Shown here: piece after piece, positions 47,353 through 55,585 of the stretch
Numbering within the stretch: position 1 is the stretch's first letter
How the letters are laid out: each line of letters opens with the position of its first letter
From: Borrelia puertoricensis
GTDB lineage: Bacteria; Spirochaetota; Spirochaetia; Borreliales; Borreliaceae
Direction: 5' to 3'
Assembly (NCBI RefSeq): GCF_023035875.1
Contig: NZ_CP075379.1
Span: forward strand, 496,001 to 560,000
DNA length: 64,000 bases
Notes under the pieces: model-generated
Database searches by the model: none
Told to the model about the DNA's origin: nothing
What the model saw: only the letters and a program-made list of their open reading frames with translations
Made by a program: the position numbers and the translations under genes

Positions 47353-48159
47353 TTAAAGTTTGAAAATGTTTGTAAATAGTTCTTCTTTATTAAATTCTCT
47401 GTTTATTCCAAACCTGGTTAAAGAAAAATCATATTTTACAGGATCATCTTTATTCTCTTTTGCAAAATGTTTTGTTACTTCTATTGCTTTTTTAATACTT
47501 ACATTTTTTTTGTTTTTGAGATTAAATAGTTTTGATGAGATATTTGTCATGTGCGTATCCATTGGAACTATTAAATTTGATGGGCTGAATTTATTCCAAA
47601 TTCCTAAGTCAACATCATCTTTTCTTATCATCCATCTTAAGAATAGAAATAGTCTTTTACAGGCACTTCCTCTTGAAGGTTTTGGAAGTATTATGCCAAA
47701 TGGGTGTCCATTGATGTTTTCCATTTGTGTTATTAGGTCGTTTAGGCTTGATATGAAATTTTTATTTTTTTTGTAAATGTTATGAAGTAAATTTTCAATT
47801 GTTAAGTATTTTTCTTTTACTTTTTTAAAAGACATTAATAGTCTTACAATATCTTCTGTTTTGAAAAATCTATAAGTAAAATCTTTGTATATTGTATCTA
47901 ATTCTTCTTTTTTAAGCGTTTTAAGTGTTTCTGAAGGTTTATTTCCAAGTGGTTTTAAAACAGATTCAATTGCTGTTAATATTCTCTCAACTCTTCCTAG
48001 TGCGAGTGATGAGCTAATGAGACCTGCCAGTTCGATGTCTTCTTTTTCTGTATATTTGTATAAAAATTCTAGTGGATCTGGATGAACAAATTTGCGTTTA
48101 TTGTATTTATTGTATATCCATTCTAATATGTTTAATGTAGTATCCTTATTTTTTTGCAT
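47353..48159 (-). CDS. TIGR02757 (DUF2400) family protein
   Basis: The 268-residue product carries the family pattern: DPLEFLYKYTEKEDIELAGL near the N-terminus, RLFLFLRWMIRKDDVDLGIW in the middle, and VPMDTHMTNISSKLFNL then DFSLTRFGI at the end. The family has a helix-hairpin-helix DNA glycosylase-like fold but its reaction is not established. The start overlaps the preceding glucosaminidase gene by 14 bases; the gene is last in a three-gene minus-strand operon. Confidence 0.85.
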   Translation of the reverse strand: MQKNKDTTLNILEWIYNKYNKRKFVHPDPLEFLYKYTEKEDIELAGLISSSLALGRVERILTAIESVLKPLGNKPSETLKTLKKEELDTIYKDFTYRFFKTEDIVRLLMSFKKVKEKYLTIENLLHNIYKKNKNFISSLNDLITQMENINGHPFGIILPKPSRGSACKRLFLFLRWMIRKDDVDLGIWNKFSPSNLIVPMDTHMTNISSKLFNLKNKKNVSIKKAIEVTKHFAKENKDDPVKYDFSLTRFGINREFNKEELFTNIFKL

Positions 48160-48757
48160 TGTCAGATTCTAATAGTCCAAGCAATATTTTCTTTAACTTT
48201 TTATCATAAAACTTATCTTTGGCCCATTTTCCTGTAAGATCGTATATTGTTGGAGCAGATCCTCTTTGCACAAGATAAAATCTAGGATCAACCATATTCG
48301 ATTTTATGTTTTGTCTTGAAGCATAAGCTTTTAAATGTTGAATATGAGCTCTTATTCCTTCTTTGATATTAGAAAAAGAGTTTCCCTTTGTAAAATTGTC
48401 AGTAGCTCCTATACCTGAGAAGTTGTGTTGCTCTTTAGAGACGATACCATTGAATTTTAAAATTCCCGTTTCAAGTAGCATTTGAGCATAGGCAATATCA
48501 TAATTTATTCCTTCAATTATGGCCTCATCTATATAAGTTTGTGCAATTGTTTTAACATATTCTGATTTAAGATAAGGATTCATTTTCAATGTGTATTTTA
48601 CAAGATCTTCTACTTGACTTATTCCTTTACTTAGTAAAAATGGAATGTACTTTTCTTTTTGTATTTCAGTGTTTATTTCAATTATTTCTTCAATGCAGTA
48701 ACTCTTTACTGTTAGTAATGTCAGACATATTGTTAACAGTATAAATTTTTTTTGCAT
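48146..48757 (-). CDS. Secreted glucosaminidase-domain peptidoglycan hydrolase
   Basis: The 203-residue product has a signal peptide (KKFILLTICLTLLTVKSYC) and one glucosaminidase (Pfam 01832-like) domain with YAQMLLETGILKFNG, containing the probable catalytic Glu, and HNFSGIGATDN, then a second conserved segment around YDLTGKWAKD. It should cleave the glycan strand of peptidoglycan in the periplasm for growth or division. SYC could form a lipobox but Tyr at -1 is unfavourable. It lies two bases after the membrane-protein gene and overlaps the TIGR02757 gene. Confidence 0.85.
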   Translation of the reverse strand: MQKKFILLTICLTLLTVKSYCIEEIIEINTEIQKEKYIPFLLSKGISQVEDLVKYTLKMNPYLKSEYVKTIAQTYIDEAIIEGINYDIAYAQMLLETGILKFNGIVSKEQHNFSGIGATDNFTKGNSFSNIKEGIRAHIQHLKAYASRQNIKSNMVDPRFYLVQRGSAPTIYDLTGKWAKDKFYDKKLKKILLGLLESDNAKK

Positions 48758-48759
48758 TT

Positions 48760-50046
48760 TTAAGATCCTCTGTCCTCAATAAATTGATTGATTTTGTTGG
48801 TTATAAAATCAAATCTTGGTAGCATTAATTTTTTGTCTTTAAAGAAATTGAAACTTTCTAAATAACTTCTACTAAAGATGAAATCAGAAATTTCACCAAT
48901 ATGATTCATGTTTATTACTTTTATAGAGGATGGATCTATGTCTGTTTTTTGCCATGCATTTTCATCCTGCTTTATTAGTAGTTGCAATGTTTTTATTTTT
49001 GAGCTTTGAGGTTTTCCACCGATGTTTATATATTTTTTTATTTGTTTGTTTTTACTAATGATTTCATTTGCAATATTTGCTTGATTTCCCATTGTAATTA
49101 GGGTTAATTGATTTAGATCTGTTTTTAAATTTAGAAATTTTAATTTTTGAGTTGATTTAATAAGTTCAAGAATATTTTGAATCTCTGTAACTTCAGATAT
49201 TTTGTCTTTTCTGTCGCTGAAAATTTTGATAGGCTCTATTAAATACTTAATAGTCGTGTTAGAAATGTGAGCTAACAATCCTGCATTTTTATTTTTAATA
49301 AAATTATGAGTATTTATATATCTGTATTGTGGGGCGTATAGATATACAATGTTTCCTTTTTTAACCAATCTGTTTACAAATGATTTAAACATTGAATCAT
49401 GAGAATAAAAGGGAAGTATAACTAAGATACTATCATACAGTTTTTGATTGTCACTAATTGGAGCATCTTTATATACATTTTCATATTTTGGCAGATAGTT
49501 CATTTCATTTATGAAGAATGGATTAAAATCATAATACAAAAAAGGATTTTGACTTTTAAATCCTAAGGTAAGACTGATTGGATACCAAACTGATAGATTT
49601 AAATTATTCTTGTGATCTTTAACTTTTGTAAATCCTATTTTGTAGGTAGAATTGACATCTTTTTGGTAGTCTCTAAATAACCCAAGGTATGAAAATATTG
49701 TTGTAATTAGTATTACCATTATTGATGGTAGTACTATCATTATTTTAAATGGGAGAGTAAAAATAATTCTTTTAAGTTTATTATCTTTCTTTTTTGTTCG
49801 TCTTCTAAGAATTATTGTCTTTATGGTTTTCATTGTAGTTGCTATTAAGAAAAATAAAAATATGGATCCTGTATAGAACATTAATGGTCTAATCTCTATG
49901 AGATATAGAGTAATTATAAAGAATATTCCTGGAAAAATTATGAAATAATCCTCGTAAGAAAATTCTCTTTTAAAATTGAAGAAATTTATTATTAAAAATA
50001 TACTAAAGCTTAGTAAAAATATTATTTCATAAGATTGTTCATGCAT
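48760..50046 (-). CDS. Membrane protein with alpha/beta-hydrolase-like domain, function unknown
   Basis: The 428-residue product has four hydrophobic segments in its first 125 residues, then a soluble region of about 300 residues. That region has a pattern like platelet-activating-factor acetylhydrolase proteins (LSVWYPISL, then DSILVILPFYSHDSMFKSFV and NIVYLYAPQYRY), but where a GxSxG nucleophile elbow is expected the sequence is LITMGNQANIAN, without Ser. It may be an inactive hydrolase fold or an unrelated domain. It is first in the operon with the glucosaminidase and TIGR02757 genes. Confidence 0.65.
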   Translation of the reverse strand: MHEQSYEIIFLLSFSIFLIINFFNFKREFSYEDYFIIFPGIFFIITLYLIEIRPLMFYTGSIFLFFLIATTMKTIKTIILRRRTKKKDNKLKRIIFTLPFKIMIVLPSIMVILITTIFSYLGLFRDYQKDVNSTYKIGFTKVKDHKNNLNLSVWYPISLTLGFKSQNPFLYYDFNPFFINEMNYLPKYENVYKDAPISDNQKLYDSILVILPFYSHDSMFKSFVNRLVKKGNIVYLYAPQYRYINTHNFIKNKNAGLLAHISNTTIKYLIEPIKIFSDRKDKISEVTEIQNILELIKSTQKLKFLNLKTDLNQLTLITMGNQANIANEIISKNKQIKKYINIGGKPQSSKIKTLQLLIKQDENAWQKTDIDPSSIKVINMNHIGEISDFIFSRSYLESFNFFKDKKLMLPRFDFITNKINQFIEDRGS

Positions 50047-50104
50047 AAAAAGTAATTGTTTCCTTAAATAATTATAAGCATAAAAACTCTATTTACAAAA
50101 TAAT

Positions 50105-50158
50105 TTATTGAGTTATAAATTAGATTATTATGATATAATGTGATTTATAACTCAATAA
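50105..50158. promoter_or_regulatory. 16-bp perfect inverted repeat surrounding a -10-like box
   Basis: TTATTGAGTTATAAAT (50105-50120) and ATTTATAACTCAATAA (50143-50158) are exact inverted repeats; the 22-base centre contains TGATATAAT (50131-50139), an extended -10 motif. It lies in the 387-base divergent gap between the membrane-protein gene and the metallo-hydrolase gene. No -35 is evident. It may be an operator, a stable hairpin or a short mobile remnant. Confidence 0.6.
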
Positions 50159-50290
50159 GTTAATGAATTGGTATTTATCTTGTTTGACTTTAAAGTACTG
50201 ATTATAACTTTTTAAATTTTTATTTGAAAATATAAAATAGGAGTTATAATTAATTGATATAGTTTATAATTTCTTTTTCTGAATGGTTTG

Positions 50291-50299
50291 TGATATAAT
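50291..50299 (+). promoter_or_regulatory. Extended -10 promoter candidate upstream of the metallo-hydrolase gene
   Basis: TGATATAAT at 50291-50299 is a TGn-TATAAT extended -10, identical to the one in the inverted repeat 160 bases upstream. It lies 134 bases before ATG 50434. No clear -35 box was found. Confidence 0.4.
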
Positions 50300-50433
50300 A
50301 CCTTAAAATCTGAATTGTAAATGGTTTAAACTTTGTCTTTTTTGTTTATTATTTCTTGTTTAATATATTATTTTCTTTTATCATTTGTTTTTATTGTGGT
50401 AGAATTAGGTTCTTTAAGAGGCAATGGTGGTAC

Positions 50434-51192
50434 ATGTTGGGAATCTTTTTAGGAACTGGTTCGTCAAGTGGTGTTCCTATGTTGAGTTGCGATTGTAGAG
50501 TATGCAGTTTAAATTTTGGTAAAAACAAGAGGTTTAGGAGTTCATTTTTAATCAATTTATATGGAATGAACTTATTAATTGATACAGGTCCTGATATCAG
50601 AGCACAGCTTTTAAGAGAAAATATCGTTAAGTTAGATTTGGTATTGTATACTCATGAGCATTATGATCATATTATGGGTCTTGATGATATTAAATTTTAT
50701 ACGAGAGGTGTTCCTTTGCCTATTTATGCTCGAGAGAGTACAATGAAACATATTAGAAATGCTTTTCCACATAATTTTTCATCAAAAGTGACTATAAGTG
50801 GGAAAGCAAATATTATTCCTAATTTGGCGATGGATTTACAGCTAATTTTTTTTAGAGGAATAAAGATAATGCCCATTCCTTTATTACATGGGGATATAAT
50901 TAGTTTAGGATATAGAATAAACAATTTAGCATATCTTACGGATGTTAAATTTATTCCTGAAATTTCTTACAATTATTTAAAGGGATTGGATGTATTAATA
51001 ATAGATGCTTTAAGGCTTAAACCTCATCCTGGACATTTGAATTTTGATGATGCTATTGTTGAGGTTAAAAAAATAGAGCCTAAGATTGCTTATTTTACGC
51101 ATATTTCACATGATATAATGCATGAAGAATTCGATTATCTAAAGAGAGATAATATTTATTTGGCTTATGATGGTCTTCAGATACATGTTTGA
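50434..51192 (+). CDS. Metallo-beta-lactamase fold hydrolase, PhnP-like
   Basis: The 252-residue product is a binuclear metal phosphodiesterase-type enzyme. It begins GIFLGTGSSSGVPMLSCDC, has the metal motif THEHYDHIMGLDD, the later ligands LLHGDIIS and FTHISHD, and an N-terminal CDCRVC pair as in zinc-bearing PhnP relatives. PhnP cleaves cyclic ribose phosphates, but Borrelia lacks an obvious C-P lyase pathway in this window, so the substrate is open. ATG 50434 matches the family N-terminus; an upstream in-frame ATG at 50356 adds an implausible hydrophobic stretch. Confidence 0.88.
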   Translation: MLGIFLGTGSSSGVPMLSCDCRVCSLNFGKNKRFRSSFLINLYGMNLLIDTGPDIRAQLLRENIVKLDLVLYTHEHYDHIMGLDDIKFYTRGVPLPIYARESTMKHIRNAFPHNFSSKVTISGKANIIPNLAMDLQLIFFRGIKIMPIPLLHGDIISLGYRINNLAYLTDVKFIPEISYNYLKGLDVLIIDALRLKPHPGHLNFDDAIVEVKKIEPKIAYFTHISHDIMHEEFDYLKRDNIYLAYDGLQIHV

Positions 51193-51211
51193 TTTGAATT
51201 GGTAAATAATT

Positions 51212-51973
51212 ATGAATTTGATTTCTTGGAATGTCAATGGAATAAGAGCTATTTTTGGTAAAGGTTTTTTTGAGTTTATTGAGAAGTATAATCCGGATAT
51301 TTTATGTCTTCAGGAGACTAAAGCTTGTAAAGAACAGTTACCAAAGGAGCTTATTAATATTGAAGGGTATTATTCATATTTTTCAAAATCTATAATAAAG
51401 GGTTATAGCGGGGTTGGTATTTATTCAAAGGTTGAGCCTATTAAATTAGAAAATATGAATGTAGAAATATTTGATAGGGAAGGAAGATGCCTGATTGCTC
51501 ATTATCGTGATTTTATTCTTATTAATGCGTATTTTCCTAATTCTCAATCTTTAAGAAAAAGACTTCCTTATAAGCTTGAATTTTTAATGAGTCTTGAGTC
51601 TATTGCAAATACATTTGTAACTTCTGGAAAAAGTATTATCATTTGTGGTGATTTTAATATTGCGCATACGGAGATTGATTTAGCTAATCCTAATACCAGC
51701 AGAGAATCTGCTGGTTTTTACATTGAGGAGACTACTTGGATGGATAACTTTTTAAATGGAGGTTATGTGGATACTTTTAGAATGTTTAACATGGAGCCGG
51801 GTAACTATACCTGGTGGGATTATAAAACAAGGGCAAGGGAGCGTAATATGGGCTGGAGAATAGATTATTTTGTTGTAAATGAATTTTTTAAATCAAAGAT
51901 AAAAGATGCTTTAATTTTGAGAGAGGTCATGGGTAGTGATCATTGTCCTGTTTGTTTAGAGTTAAAGCAGTAA
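51212..51973 (+). CDS. xth: Exodeoxyribonuclease III
   Basis: This is an AP endonuclease and 3' exonuclease of base excision repair. The 253-residue product starts NLISWNVNGIRA, has the metal Glu in ILCLQETKA, the catalytic GDFNIAHTEIDLANP, and the C-terminal GWRIDYFVVNE and GSDHCPVCLEL with the catalytic His. Length is normal. The gene is called exoA in some annotations. It follows the hydrolase gene by 19 bases. Confidence 0.95.
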   Translation: MNLISWNVNGIRAIFGKGFFEFIEKYNPDILCLQETKACKEQLPKELINIEGYYSYFSKSIIKGYSGVGIYSKVEPIKLENMNVEIFDREGRCLIAHYRDFILINAYFPNSQSLRKRLPYKLEFLMSLESIANTFVTSGKSIIICGDFNIAHTEIDLANPNTSRESAGFYIEETTWMDNFLNGGYVDTFRMFNMEPGNYTWWDYKTRARERNMGWRIDYFVVNEFFKSKIKDALILREVMGSDHCPVCLELKQ

Positions 51974-51996
51974 AGTTATATGTATGAGAGATGTAT

Positions 51997-52743
51997 ATGG
52001 GTAGATATTTTATAACTATTCTGATTTTTTTTGTTCATGGTTTTAGTTTTGGGATTAATTTAGAGAGTATTGATTTTTATCGCAGTCTTGAGAAGAAAGA
52101 TCTATTATTTGTGATCCACTTGTTGGAGCGAGAGAGATATTTAACTCAAAAGAATGAGCTTTTTACATATATTGATTTGGCTAAGCAGGTTTTATCTGAA
52201 ATGGGTTTTGAGGTTTTAAGTGGTGGTAATAAGTTGGATGGTATTCAACATATTAATACTCTACAACGTCCAGAAAATTATAATAGTTTGAAATTTGTCT
52301 TAAAAGCCTCAAAATCTTTAGACATTTTTGTTTACTTTGATGATAATGATGGATTTTTGAAAACTTTAGATGGGCGGAATGTGGGTATTCAAGATGGTAA
52401 GTTTATGATTTTAGAGCCAATATCCTTTAAAAGTTATGATAGCTTATCAAATGATCATACTACTATTGAAATTTATGAGATGAGTATTGAAAATCCTGAT
52501 TTCAGTAAATTTGTTTTAGATAAATTGAAACCTTTTGTTTATATTGGGGAATTGAATAAGAGAGTTTACTTTGATGATATTTCAAAGTTATCTAAAGGAG
52601 AACTTTTATTTTTATTTTATGAATTGTTTCCTCTTGCTAGGTTAAAGGGTATTAATGATTGGTATGATTTTGGATTTTCGTCTATTCTTAGAGAAATAAA
52701 AAAAATTTATAACGTAAAAATCAACTCAAGGAAAATAAAATGA
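51997..52743 (+). CDS. Predicted secreted protein of unknown function
   Basis: The 248-residue product has a signal peptide (GRYFITILIFFVHGFSFG) and a mature region mixing helices and beta strands, with FVYFDDNDGFLKTLDGRNVG and FVYIGELNKRVYFDD. I recognise no domain. ATG 51997 is preferred to ATG 51991 because GAGAG at 51986-51990 then has a six-base spacing. Its end overlaps the M16 peptidase start by four bases (ATGA), so the two are probably co-translated. Confidence 0.75.
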   Translation: MGRYFITILIFFVHGFSFGINLESIDFYRSLEKKDLLFVIHLLERERYLTQKNELFTYIDLAKQVLSEMGFEVLSGGNKLDGIQHINTLQRPENYNSLKFVLKASKSLDIFVYFDDNDGFLKTLDGRNVGIQDGKFMILEPISFKSYDSLSNDHTTIEIYEMSIENPDFSKFVLDKLKPFVYIGELNKRVYFDDISKLSKGELLFLFYELFPLARLKGINDWYDFGFSSILREIKKIYNVKINSRKIK

Positions 52744-55562
52744 AATGTAAACATATTGACAATATTAGCATATTAAAATTTATCTTTTTAATTTTGGTCT
52801 TTCTTTTTTTATCTTGTTCATCTTCTAAGTTAAAGGTTGATAAAAACTTAGTAAGTGGCCAGCTTAAAAATGGACTTAAATATTATATTTATGGCAATCA
52901 ACTTCCAAGTAAGGCTGTTCATATGGGAATTTTGTTTAATGTTGGCTCTTTAAATGAAGAGGAAAATGAGAGAGGTTTGGCGCATTATCTTGAACATATG
53001 GCTTTTAAGGGTACAACAGATTATCCTGGTAGTGAGGATATTTTGGAAGTTCTTAAAAAATTTGGGATGAAATTTGGGGCTGATATTAATGCTTATACTA
53101 GTTTTGATAAAACTTATTATCATCTTGATTTGCCAGATGGTGGTAATGAGTCAGAGATTGATGAGGCCTTGAATGTGTTAAGGAATTGGGCTTTTCAAGT
53201 TAAATTTGATGAGGTAGAAATAGATAAAGAGCGTAATGTTATTCTTGAAGAGAAAAAGCGTAGAGAGAATTATGCTGGTAGGGTCGCTGAAAAAATATTT
53301 GGGGTTATTTTTAATAATAGTAAATATGCAGTCAGATTCCCTATTGGACTTGAAGAGAGAATTTTATCTTTCAAATCAGAAGATTTTAAGAGATTTTATA
53401 AAAAATGGTATAGACCAGATCTTACCAGCATCATTATTGTGGGAGATATTGCCCCTGATAAAATTGAAAAGAAAGTAAGAGAACGATTTGCATCGTTAGA
53501 AAAACCAGTAAGTGAGCCTGAAAGGGTTAAAATAAGTTTGGATACTATTATTGATAAAACTTTTGTAAGTATAGAAGATATTGAGACACCATTTCCTAGT
53601 ATGAATTTTGTTGTTAAAAAGGAGATTGAGAATGATTTTAGCACTGTTGATGATGTTAAAAGATTGGTTGAAAAAACCTTATTAGACGAGCTTTTTGTAA
53701 ATAGATTTTATGAGTTAAAGATCGCTGGAACAAATTATTTTATGTCCTTTGATAAATTTGATTCACAATTTAAATCAGATGATAATTATATTTTAATTAA
53801 TGAAATTTCTTTTAAAATTAATCCAGAGCATTTTAAAGAAGCTATTGAAGGATTTTTTTATGAAATTGAGAGAATTAAGAGATTTGGTTTTACAAAGGGG
53901 GAAATTGATAAGATCAAATCTAAGCTTATAAGTTCTGCTAAACTAAACAAGGATAATGTCAATAAGCGATATTCATCTAGTATTGCGAATACTTTAGTAG
54001 ATGTGGCGTCTCAAGGTTATTTGATGTTTGATATGGATGAGTATTTTGATATTTTTGTTGATCATCTAAATAAAATTAGTTTAAAAACAATATCAGATTT
54101 TGCCAGAAATGAAGCATCCATAGATGATATGGCTATTATTTATTCTTATTCTAAGAAGTATCATCCTAGTTTAACTTTTGAAGAGATAAAAGAATTGCGT
54201 AATTTTGCTTTAGAGAGAGAAATTAAACCTTATGATGATGTATCTATTCAAGGAAAATTCTTTAAAAAATCTTTAGAACACAAAGATATTATTGATGAGA
54301 AAGAATTGTTTGATGGGATTTCATCCTTTATGCTGGAAAATGGAGTTGAAGTTTATTTTAAACATAATGAGAATAAGCAAAATATAGTCGATTTTAGTGC
54401 ATCTTCTTGGGGTGGTTTGTTAAGTGAGAATGCTGAGCTTATACCTATTTTATCTTTGGCTCCAAGAGTAGTTTCTAGTTCAGGGTATGGAGATTATTCT
54501 CAGCTTCAAATTGAAAAATATTTGTCAGACAAGATTGTAAGTTTATCACCAACAGTTGGTGATCAAATGACAAGTATTAATGGTAGTGCTGATATTAAAG
54601 ATCTTGAAACTCTTTTTAAGCTTATATACTTTACCTTTAATGATTCAAAGATAGATGATGTTGTTTTACAAAGTATCATTGATGATGTAAAAGCAAGAAT
54701 TAAGAGTAGAGAAAATAGTTCTAAACATCTTTTTTACGGTGCTGTTGAGCGATTTTATAACAATGATGATTATCGTTTGAGAGATATTAAAGAATCTGAT
54801 TTGAAAAATGTATCTAAAGATATTTTTTTAGATTTTTATAGAAAAAGGTTTACTTATGCAAACAACTTCAAATTTGTCTTTGTAGGAGATGTTGATTTAG
54901 AGACAATAAAAAATCTTTCAAGTAAGTATTTAGGTAATTTAAGTTCAAAAAAATTAAATGAGTTTAGAGATTTGGATTATTCTTATAAAAACAGCACGGA
55001 TAGAATAGTTATAAGAAAGGGTGAGGATTCAAGTAGTCTAGTGTACATTTTGTATCCTTTTAAGTTCAATTATACACCTGAGAATATTTTGAATTATGAA
55101 GCTTTAGCATCGCTATTAACAGAAGATCTTGTTAAAACCGTTAGAAGGGAAATGTCTAGTGTTTATTCAATAGGAGTCTCTTTTGATTATTTACTTAGAA
55201 AACATTCTAATTCGGATGGTTTTATGACTGTGTATTTTACGGTTGAACCTAAAGTTTTAGATAGTGTATTGCAGGTTGTTAATGAGTATATCTTGAAAAA
55301 ACAAAAATCAGATTTTGTAGACAAAGATTTTGATTATGTTAAGAAAAATATTATTAAAAATAATAGTATTCGTTCTGAATCTAATGGGTATTGGCTTTCA
55401 AAGATATTAGGTTCAATTCTTTGGTATGGTGCTTTAAAAGATACTTTCAGTGCTAAATTTATTGAAAATACTTTAAATAAAGATATGATAAATCTGTTGT
55501 TTAAGAAAATAGATTTTAAGCAAGGGGCAGAGATTATCTTGCTGCCAGAAAAGGATAATTAA
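52740..55562 (+). CDS. M16 family zinc metallopeptidase, lipoprotein
   Basis: The 940-residue product has a signal peptide ending in FLFLSC, a lipobox with lipidated Cys26, then a two-half M16 (pitrilysin/PqqL-like) architecture. The first half holds the inverted zinc motif HYLEH (residues 82-86) and the downstream Glu in NVILEEKKRRE; the second half (from about 520) is M16-like but lacks the motif, as is usual. It would degrade peptides at the cell envelope. It corresponds by order to BB_0536, which I recall as a lipoprotein protease of B. burgdorferi. A separate minus-strand gene follows convergently. Confidence 0.93.
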   Translation: MKCKHIDNISILKFIFLILVFLFLSCSSSKLKVDKNLVSGQLKNGLKYYIYGNQLPSKAVHMGILFNVGSLNEEENERGLAHYLEHMAFKGTTDYPGSEDILEVLKKFGMKFGADINAYTSFDKTYYHLDLPDGGNESEIDEALNVLRNWAFQVKFDEVEIDKERNVILEEKKRRENYAGRVAEKIFGVIFNNSKYAVRFPIGLEERILSFKSEDFKRFYKKWYRPDLTSIIIVGDIAPDKIEKKVRERFASLEKPVSEPERVKISLDTIIDKTFVSIEDIETPFPSMNFVVKKEIENDFSTVDDVKRLVEKTLLDELFVNRFYELKIAGTNYFMSFDKFDSQFKSDDNYILINEISFKINPEHFKEAIEGFFYEIERIKRFGFTKGEIDKIKSKLISSAKLNKDNVNKRYSSSIANTLVDVASQGYLMFDMDEYFDIFVDHLNKISLKTISDFARNEASIDDMAIIYSYSKKYHPSLTFEEIKELRNFALEREIKPYDDVSIQGKFFKKSLEHKDIIDEKELFDGISSFMLENGVEVYFKHNENKQNIVDFSASSWGGLLSENAELIPILSLAPRVVSSSGYGDYSQLQIEKYLSDKIVSLSPTVGDQMTSINGSADIKDLETLFKLIYFTFNDSKIDDVVLQSIIDDVKARIKSRENSSKHLFYGAVERFYNNDDYRLRDIKESDLKNVSKDIFLDFYRKRFTYANNFKFVFVGDVDLETIKNLSSKYLGNLSSKKLNEFRDLDYSYKNSTDRIVIRKGEDSSSLVYILYPFKFNYTPENILNYEALASLLTEDLVKTVRREMSSVYSIGVSFDYLLRKHSNSDGFMTVYFTVEPKVLDSVLQVVNEYILKKQKSDFVDKDFDYVKKNIIKNNSIRSESNGYWLSKILGSILWYGALKDTFSAKFIENTLNKDMINLLFKKIDFKQGAEIILLPEKDN

Positions 55563-55585
55563 TTTGAAATTTTTATTAGCATATA

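Noticed and set aside
50356..50433. N-terminal extension of the metallo-hydrolase from ATG 50356
   Set aside because: The 26 extra residues are hydrophobic and unlike the family; homologous start and ribosome signals fit ATG 50434.
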